Origin: Streptomyces sp. MUM 203J
GTDB taxonomy: Bacteria; Actinomycetota; Actinomycetes; Streptomycetales; Streptomycetaceae
Assembly: GCF_022414595.1 (NCBI RefSeq)
Contig: NZ_JADWYO010000040.1
Coordinates: forward strand, 1-56,823
DNA: 56,823 nt
Direction of reading: 5' to 3'
Shown here: one piece after another, positions 50,239 through 56,823 of the stretch
Layout of the letters: each line of letters opens with the position of its first letter
Position numbering within the stretch: the stretch's first letter is position 1
Position numbers and translations under genes: made by a program
Notes under the pieces: model-generated
The model's input: only the letters and a program-made list of their open reading frames with translations
Databases searched by the model: none
Told to the model about the DNA's origin: nothing

Positions 50239-50850
50239 TCACCCGCCGGACGGCGGACCCAGGACGGTCACTTCGGCGGGGCGCAGCATCTGGTCACCGA
50301 CCCGGTGGCCGGGCCGTACCACCTCCGCGCACACGGGATGGCTCACCCGGTCCGACGCCAGGTACGCCACGGCCCGGTGCACGCGCGGGTCGAACGCCTC
50401 GCCCGGCGCGCCGAAGCGGGTCAGCCCCAGTCCGGCCAGCTCCGCCTCCAGGGCCTTCGCCACCCGCAGGAAGCCACCGGTCAGCTCACCCTGCCGGCCC
50501 GCCTCGTCCACCGCGTCCAGCACGGGCAGCAGCCGCAGCAGCACGTTCGCCACGGCGACCTCCCGCACCGCGAGCCGGTCCCGGTGCACACGGGAGCGGT
50601 AGTTGTCGTACTCGGCCTTCAGCCGCTGGAGGTCCCGGTTCCGCTCGGCCAGCACCGCCGCCAGTGCCCATGCCCCGGGCGCCGGGCCCGCGGCCCCTCG
50701 TACGGCCGGGGCGGGATCCACGGTCCGCACCCGGAACGCGGGCACGGGGAGCGCGTGGGGCGACGGGGTCACGGCGGGCGGCAGCATCGGGGGCGGGGCC
50801 GGTCGGGGCGGGACCCGGGTGAGGCCGGACGGGGTCCTGGCGCGCTTCAT
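50239..50850 (-). CDS. grpE: GrpE-like nucleotide exchange factor
   Basis: A 203-aa DnaK co-chaperone. The coiled-coil entry is LAAVLAERNRDLQRLKAEYDNYRSRVHRDR (about residues 63-92). The beta domain carries FDPRVHRAVAYL (normally FDPxxHEAV), VCAEVVRPGHRVGDQMLRPAEVTVL. The first about 60 residues are Pro/Ala-rich. ATG 50850 overlaps the dnaK stop (ATGA), so it is coupled to dnaK. The GrpE core is divergent compared with the usual Streptomyces GrpE, in line with a dedicated second copy. Confidence 0.88.
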   Translation of the reverse strand: MKRARTPSGLTRVPPRPAPPPMLPPAVTPSPHALPVPAFRVRTVDPAPAVRGAAGPAPGAWALAAVLAERNRDLQRLKAEYDNYRSRVHRDRLAVREVAVANVLLRLLPVLDAVDEAGRQGELTGGFLRVAKALEAELAGLGLTRFGAPGEAFDPRVHRAVAYLASDRVSHPVCAEVVRPGHRVGDQMLRPAEVTVLGPPSGG

Positions 50851-52721
50851 TCCCCGCCTCCGCGTCGCCGTTCGTCCTCGTCGACGATCTCCGCGTCGAC
50901 GACCTCGTCCTCCTCGCCCGATCCGGCGTCCTTCCCCGGGCCGGACGCGGTGCCGGTGGTGTCGCCGGCGGCCTGGGCCTGGGCGTACACGGCCTGGCCC
51001 AGCTTCTGGGAGACAGCCGCGGCCTTCTCCGTGGCGGTGCGGATCGCCGCGCTGTCCTCGCCCTTCAGCTTCTCCTTCAGCTCGTCGACCGCCGACCGGA
51101 CCTCGCTCCGGGTCTCGCCGGGGACCTTGTCCTCGTTGTCCTTGAGGAACTTCTCCGTCTGGTAGACGAGCTGCTCCGCCCGGTTGCGGGTCTCGGCGGT
51201 CTCCCGCCTGCGCCGGTCCTCCTCCGCGTGCCGCTCCGCCTCCCGGACCATGCGGTCGATGTCGTCCTTCGGCAGCGAGGAGCCGCCGGTGACGGTCATC
51301 TTCTGCTCCCTGCCCGTGCCCAGGTCCTTCGCGGTCACGTGCATGATGCCGTTGGCGTCGATGTCGAAGGCGACCTCGATCTGCGGAACCCCGCGCGGGG
51401 CCGGCGGCAGGCCGGTCAGTTCGAACATCCCGAGTTTCTTGTTGTACGCGGCGATCTCGCGCTCGCCCTGGTACACCTGGATCTGCACCGACGGCTGGTT
51501 GTCCTCGGCCGTCGTGAAGGTCTCCGACCGCCTGGTCGGGATGGTCGTGTTCCGCTCGATGAGCCTGGTCATGATGCCGCCCTTGGTCTCGATGCCGAGG
51601 GACAGCGGGGTCACGTCGAGGAGCAGGACGTCCTTGACCTCACCCTTCAGCACACCCGCCTGGAGCGAGGCGCCGATCGCGACGACCTCGTCCGGGTTCA
51701 CGCCCTTGTGCGGATCCTTGCCGGTCAGCTCCCGCACCAGCTCCGTCACCGCGGGCATCCGCGTCGAGCCGCCGACCAGGATCACGTGGTCGATGCCGGA
51801 CACCTTGATCCCCGCGTCCTTGACCGCGCTGTGGAACGGTCCCTTGCAGCGCTCCAGCAGGTCCGAGGTCAGCTGCTCGAACTGCGCTCGCGTCAGCTTC
51901 TCGTCCAGATGCAGCGGCCCCTCCGGGGAGGCGCTCAGATACGGGAGGTTGATGGACGTCTCGGTCGCCGCCGACAGTTCGATCTTGGCCTTCTCCGCCG
52001 CCTCGCGGAGCCGCTGTGTGGCCATCTTGTCCGTGCTCAGGTCCACCCCGTACGCGGCCTTGAAGCGCGCCGCCAGATGGTCGACCACGCGCTGGTCCCA
52101 GTCGTCCCCGCCCAGGTGCGTGTCGCCGTTGGTGGCCTTCACCTCGACGACGCCGTCACCGATCTCCAGCAGTGACACGTCGAAGGTGCCGCCGCCGAGG
52201 TCGAAGACCAGGATCGTCTGGTCGTTCTCCTTGTCCAGGCCGTAGGCGAGGGCCGCGGCCGTCGGCTCGTTGATGATCCGCAGGACGTTGAGGCCCGCGA
52301 TCTCACCGGCCTCCTTCGTCGCGGTGCGCTGGGAGTCGTTGAAGTACGCGGGCACGGTGATCACCGCGTCCCGTACGTCCTCGCCCAGATACCCCTCGGC
52401 GTCCCGCTTCAGCTTCTGCAGCACCCGCGCGGAGATCTCCTGGGCCGTGTACCGGCTGCCGTCGATATCGCCCTTGTCCGGGAAGTGCCAGGCGCTGTCG
52501 CCCATGTGCCGCTTCACCGAGCGGCAGGTGCGGTCGACGTTCGTGACGGCCTGCCGCTTGGCGACCTCGCCCACCAGCACCTCGCCGTTCTTGGCGAAGC
52601 CGACCACGGACGGGGTGGTCCTCGCGCCCTCCGTGTTGGTGATGACGGTCGGCTCGCCGCCCTCCAGGACGCTCACCACCGAGTTGGTCGTGCCGAGGTC
52701 GATACCTACTGCCCGTGCCAT
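50847..52721 (-). CDS. dnaK: Chaperone DnaK (probable second copy)
   Basis: A 624-aa Hsp70. GIDLGTTNSVVSVLEGG, FDLGGGTFDVSLLEIGDG and ILVGGSTRMPAVTELV are the actin-type phosphate and adenosine motifs. The linker VKDVLLLDVTPLSLGIETKGG leads to the substrate-binding domain, and the C-terminal tail ends in an acidic EEDEVVDAEIVDEDE run. The operon is dnaK-grpE only; dnaJ and hspR, which follow in the main Streptomyces dnaK operon, are absent. It is divergent from hsp20, suggesting shared heat-shock control. Confidence 0.95.
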   Translation of the reverse strand: MARAVGIDLGTTNSVVSVLEGGEPTVITNTEGARTTPSVVGFAKNGEVLVGEVAKRQAVTNVDRTCRSVKRHMGDSAWHFPDKGDIDGSRYTAQEISARVLQKLKRDAEGYLGEDVRDAVITVPAYFNDSQRTATKEAGEIAGLNVLRIINEPTAAALAYGLDKENDQTILVFDLGGGTFDVSLLEIGDGVVEVKATNGDTHLGGDDWDQRVVDHLAARFKAAYGVDLSTDKMATQRLREAAEKAKIELSAATETSINLPYLSASPEGPLHLDEKLTRAQFEQLTSDLLERCKGPFHSAVKDAGIKVSGIDHVILVGGSTRMPAVTELVRELTGKDPHKGVNPDEVVAIGASLQAGVLKGEVKDVLLLDVTPLSLGIETKGGIMTRLIERNTTIPTRRSETFTTAEDNQPSVQIQVYQGEREIAAYNKKLGMFELTGLPPAPRGVPQIEVAFDIDANGIMHVTAKDLGTGREQKMTVTGGSSLPKDDIDRMVREAERHAEEDRRRRETAETRNRAEQLVYQTEKFLKDNEDKVPGETRSEVRSAVDELKEKLKGEDSAAIRTATEKAAAVSQKLGQAVYAQAQAAGDTTGTASGPGKDAGSGEEDEVVDAEIVDEDERRRGGGE

Positions 52722-52835
52722 CGTCGTCTCCTCAGCTCGGCTCAGCTCTGCCCGGCTCTGTTCTGCCTGAAGAGCACCTGAAGAGAACGTACCCAGGAAA
52801 AGATTAGTATGTCCGTATATGTCGGTTTACATCTG

Positions 52836-52862
52836 CTTGAGTTGCATGCAGGTGCAGTCAAG
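52836..52862. promoter_or_regulatory. HAIR-like (HspR) half-sites between dnaK and hsp20
   Basis: CTTGAGT (52836-52842) is an exact HAIR half-site and AGTCAAG (52856-52862) matches the opposite half ACTCAAG at six of seven bases. The spacer is 13 bases instead of the usual 7, about half a helical turn longer. Two TATGTC(C/G)G repeats lie just upstream (about 52808-52825). The location between two divergent chaperone units supports a heat-shock operator, but HspR binding is not assured. Confidence 0.45.
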
Positions 52863-52911
52863 ACACACGGGCACAAGAACACCGAGCAAGACCCACCGGA
52901 GGTGTCCTCCC

Positions 52912-53349
52912 ATGCTGATGCGTACCGATCCCTTCCGTGACCTCGACCGGCTCGCCCAGCAGCTCCTCGGCCAGAGCGGCACCTGGTCCCAGCCGACCGC
53001 GATGCCGATGGACGCGTACCGCGAGGGCGACCACTATGTGATCGCCTTCGACATGCCCGGGGTGTCACCGGACGCCATCGACGTGGACGTGGAGCGCAAC
53101 ATGCTCACGGTGAAGGCCGAACGGCGGCCGGTGCCGAAGGCCGACGACGTCCAGATGGAGCTGTCCGAGCGCCCGCTGGGCGTCTTCTCCCGGCAGGTGA
53201 CGCTCTCCGACACCCTCGACGTCGAGCACATCGACGCCGACTACGACGCGGGCGTGCTCACCCTGCGGATCCCCATCGCGGAGCGCGCCAAGCCGCGCAA
53301 GGTCGAGATCCATGTGAGCGAGGGCTCGCACAGGCAGATCAAGGGCTGA
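52912..53349 (+). CDS. hsp18: Small heat-shock protein Hsp20
   Basis: A 145-aa alpha-crystallin-domain chaperone that holds unfolded proteins. RTDPFRDLDRLAQQLLG is the N-terminal arm. The ACD (about 35-130) includes MDAYREGDHYVIAFDMPGV, the FSRQVTLSDTLD segment and YDAGVLTLRIPIAERAKPRKVEI, where GVLTLRIP and the PRKVEI tail are diagnostic. ATG 52912 has CGGAGGTG upstream. The gene resembles the actinomycete Hsp18 family. The gap to dnaK contains HAIR-like half-sites. Confidence 0.93.
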   Translation: MLMRTDPFRDLDRLAQQLLGQSGTWSQPTAMPMDAYREGDHYVIAFDMPGVSPDAIDVDVERNMLTVKAERRPVPKADDVQMELSERPLGVFSRQVTLSDTLDVEHIDADYDAGVLTLRIPIAERAKPRKVEIHVSEGSHRQIKG

Positions 53350-53356
53350 AGCCGCC

Positions 53357-53390
53357 GGAGGCCGTGCCGGATCTGTCCGGCACGGCCTCC
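53357..53390. terminator. Bidirectional terminator between hsp20 and icd
   Basis: GGAGGCCGTGCCGGA (53357-53371) pairs perfectly with TCCGGCACGGCCTCC (53376-53390) around a TCTG loop. It stands between the two convergent stops and, being symmetric, can serve both genes. Confidence 0.85.
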
Positions 53391-53414
53391 GCGGTCGCTC
53401 AGGCGTTCAGGCGC

Positions 53415-55634
<2,220 letters not shown>

Positions 55635-55828
55635 CGGGTGCTCCGCTCCACGTCTGTAACATTGCTCGACATCAAGATATCTCGTGATCGGGCGCGGCTC
55701 GACAGAGGTCCCTCCCGGATCCTCCGCGGGTCGCCCCCCGGGTTCGCTCCAGGGTCCTTCGCGGGTTCCGTGCGACAGGTCTGGACCAAAGTCTTGCCCC
55801 GGCCGGTCAGGCCCGCGAAGCTCGGCTC

Positions 55829-56794
55829 ATGGACCTGGAGCTCCGGCACCTCAAGACACTGCGCGCGATCGCGGACGCGGGCAGTCTCACCAAGGCCGCC
55901 ACCTCCCTCGGACTGGCCCAGCCCGCCCTCAGTGCCCAGCTCAAGCGGATCGAGCGGGTCCTCGGCGGGGCGCTGTTCGAACGGGGGCGGCACGGAGTGC
56001 GGGCCACGCCCCTCGGAGAACTCGTCCTGGAACGGGCCCGGGTGGTGCTGCCCGCCGTGACCGAACTGCAGCGCGACGCCGTACGGTTCGCCACCGGGGC
56101 CGGTACGGGGCCGGACGGGGGCCGCTTCCGGCTCGGTGCGACGCACGGCCCCCTCCTGGGCGCCCTGGTCGACCGGCTCGCCGCCGCGCACCCGGGAGCG
56201 CCCGTCACCACCCAGACCTCCTGGTCCGAGCGGGAGCTCGCGGCCGGGGTCGTCGAAGGGCGGCTCGACTACGCGCTCATCGGCACCTGCGGTGCCAGCG
56301 CCCCGCCCGAGAGCGAAGGGCTCACCTGGCGCGAGATCGCCACCGACCCCGTCTTCGTGATGCTCGCCACCGGGCACCCCCTCGCCGGGCGCGAGCAGGT
56401 CCACCTCGCGGACCTCTCCGGCACCGCCTGGACCGACGTCCCCGGCGACGGCTGCTTCGGGGACTGCTTCCACGCCGCCTGCGCCCGCGTCGGCTTCACC
56501 CCGGCCCGGGTGTACGAGACGGACACCGCCTCCTGCGTCCACCTGGTCCAGGTGGGCCGGGCCGTCGGGCTGTGCCGCGCCACGTTCCCCGACACCGCCG
56601 GGCTGGTCACCCGCCCGCTGGCGGGCACCCCCCTGTCCTGGCGTCACCTCCTCGGCTGGCACCCCGCAGCCCCCGCCGCGGCCACCGGACCGGCCGTCCT
56701 CACCCAGGCCCGCGCCGCCCACGCCGAAGCCGCCGCCCGCAGCAGCGGCTACGCGGCGTGGCTGGCGTCGGGCATGGCGGCGGCGGGGGCGTGA
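55829..56794 (+). CDS. LysR-family transcriptional regulator
   Basis: A 321-aa regulator. The N-terminal winged HTH (about 1-60) reads MDLELRHLKTLRAIADAGSLTKAATSLGLAQPALSAQLKRIE. The rest is a periplasmic-binding-like effector domain with a pair of Cys at GDGCFGDCFHAACARVG that could respond to redox. ATG 55829 is chosen because the HTH begins there. It is divergent from icd across about 190 bases; LysR proteins commonly regulate a divergent neighbour, but no match to icd control is established. Confidence 0.9.
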   Translation: MDLELRHLKTLRAIADAGSLTKAATSLGLAQPALSAQLKRIERVLGGALFERGRHGVRATPLGELVLERARVVLPAVTELQRDAVRFATGAGTGPDGGRFRLGATHGPLLGALVDRLAAAHPGAPVTTQTSWSERELAAGVVEGRLDYALIGTCGASAPPESEGLTWREIATDPVFVMLATGHPLAGREQVHLADLSGTAWTDVPGDGCFGDCFHAACARVGFTPARVYETDTASCVHLVQVGRAVGLCRATFPDTAGLVTRPLAGTPLSWRHLLGWHPAAPAAATGPAVLTQARAAHAEAAARSSGYAAWLASGMAAAGA

Positions 56795-56823
56795 CGGAAC
56801 CCGGGCCGGTCCCGGCGCCACGC

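Overview
The window is high-GC actinobacterial chromosome, almost certainly Streptomyces. The signs are strong third-position GC bias, GTG/TTG starts, ATGA/GTGA-coupled operons, a Streptomyces-type hopanoid cluster, a conservon (cvn) operon, monomeric isocitrate dehydrogenase, and several Streptomyces-only small protein families. No single species can be named from the sequence.

Layout. (1) 1-6961: a tightly coupled operon for a surface glyco-/phospho-lipid. It holds two CDP-alcohol phosphotransferase-type membrane proteins, a LicC-like cytidylyltransferase, a glycerol-1-phosphate-dehydrogenase-like enzyme, a GT2 glycosyltransferase and a TagGH/Wzm-Wzt-type ABC-2 exporter. (2) 7119-19768: the hopanoid cluster. 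It runs from prenyl diphosphate condensation (hpnC, hpnD, hpnE, polyprenyl synthase) through squalene-hopene cyclase to C35 side-chain assembly (hpnG, hpnH, hpnO), with dxs embedded, and ends in an XRE-cupin regulator and a 49-aa membrane protein. (3) 19805-26020: housekeeping and envelope genes, including a LysM-M23 endopeptidase behind a c-di-AMP (ydaO-type) riboswitch. (4) 26210-30033: a cvnA-B-C-D conservon with a GAF gene in the fifth position. (5) 30536-38190: a tRNA-Pro(GGG) followed by a decayed accessory region. This contains remnants of an integrase, a multicopper oxidase, a nuoA-like gene and an IS630 element, small His/Met-rich secreted proteins, and an intact three-gene set (DUF1015, MFS exporter, PLP cysteine-synthase-like enzyme). 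(6) 38376-43225: a ribbon-helix-helix/DUF4097/ABC-2/P450/ferredoxin gene string, read leftward from a promoter that sits in a helically phased array of TGGCGCCA-like boxes. (7) 43348-56794: methyltransferase, GNAT, flavodoxin-like reductase, an orphan HoxX-type protein, a PAS-GAF-SpoIIE phosphatase, a second-type grpE-dnaK pair divergent from hsp20, icd and a LysR regulator.

Best candidates for undescribed biology: the DUF1015 / PLP-synthase / MFS cassette, which may convert free serine via phosphoserine into an exported amino acid; the phased TGGCGCCA operator array of the RHH-ABC-P450 operon; and the glycerol-1-phosphate-like exporter operon, whose second phosphotransferase lacks the last catalytic Asp. 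All functional statements are read from translated motifs and gene order. No database search was run.
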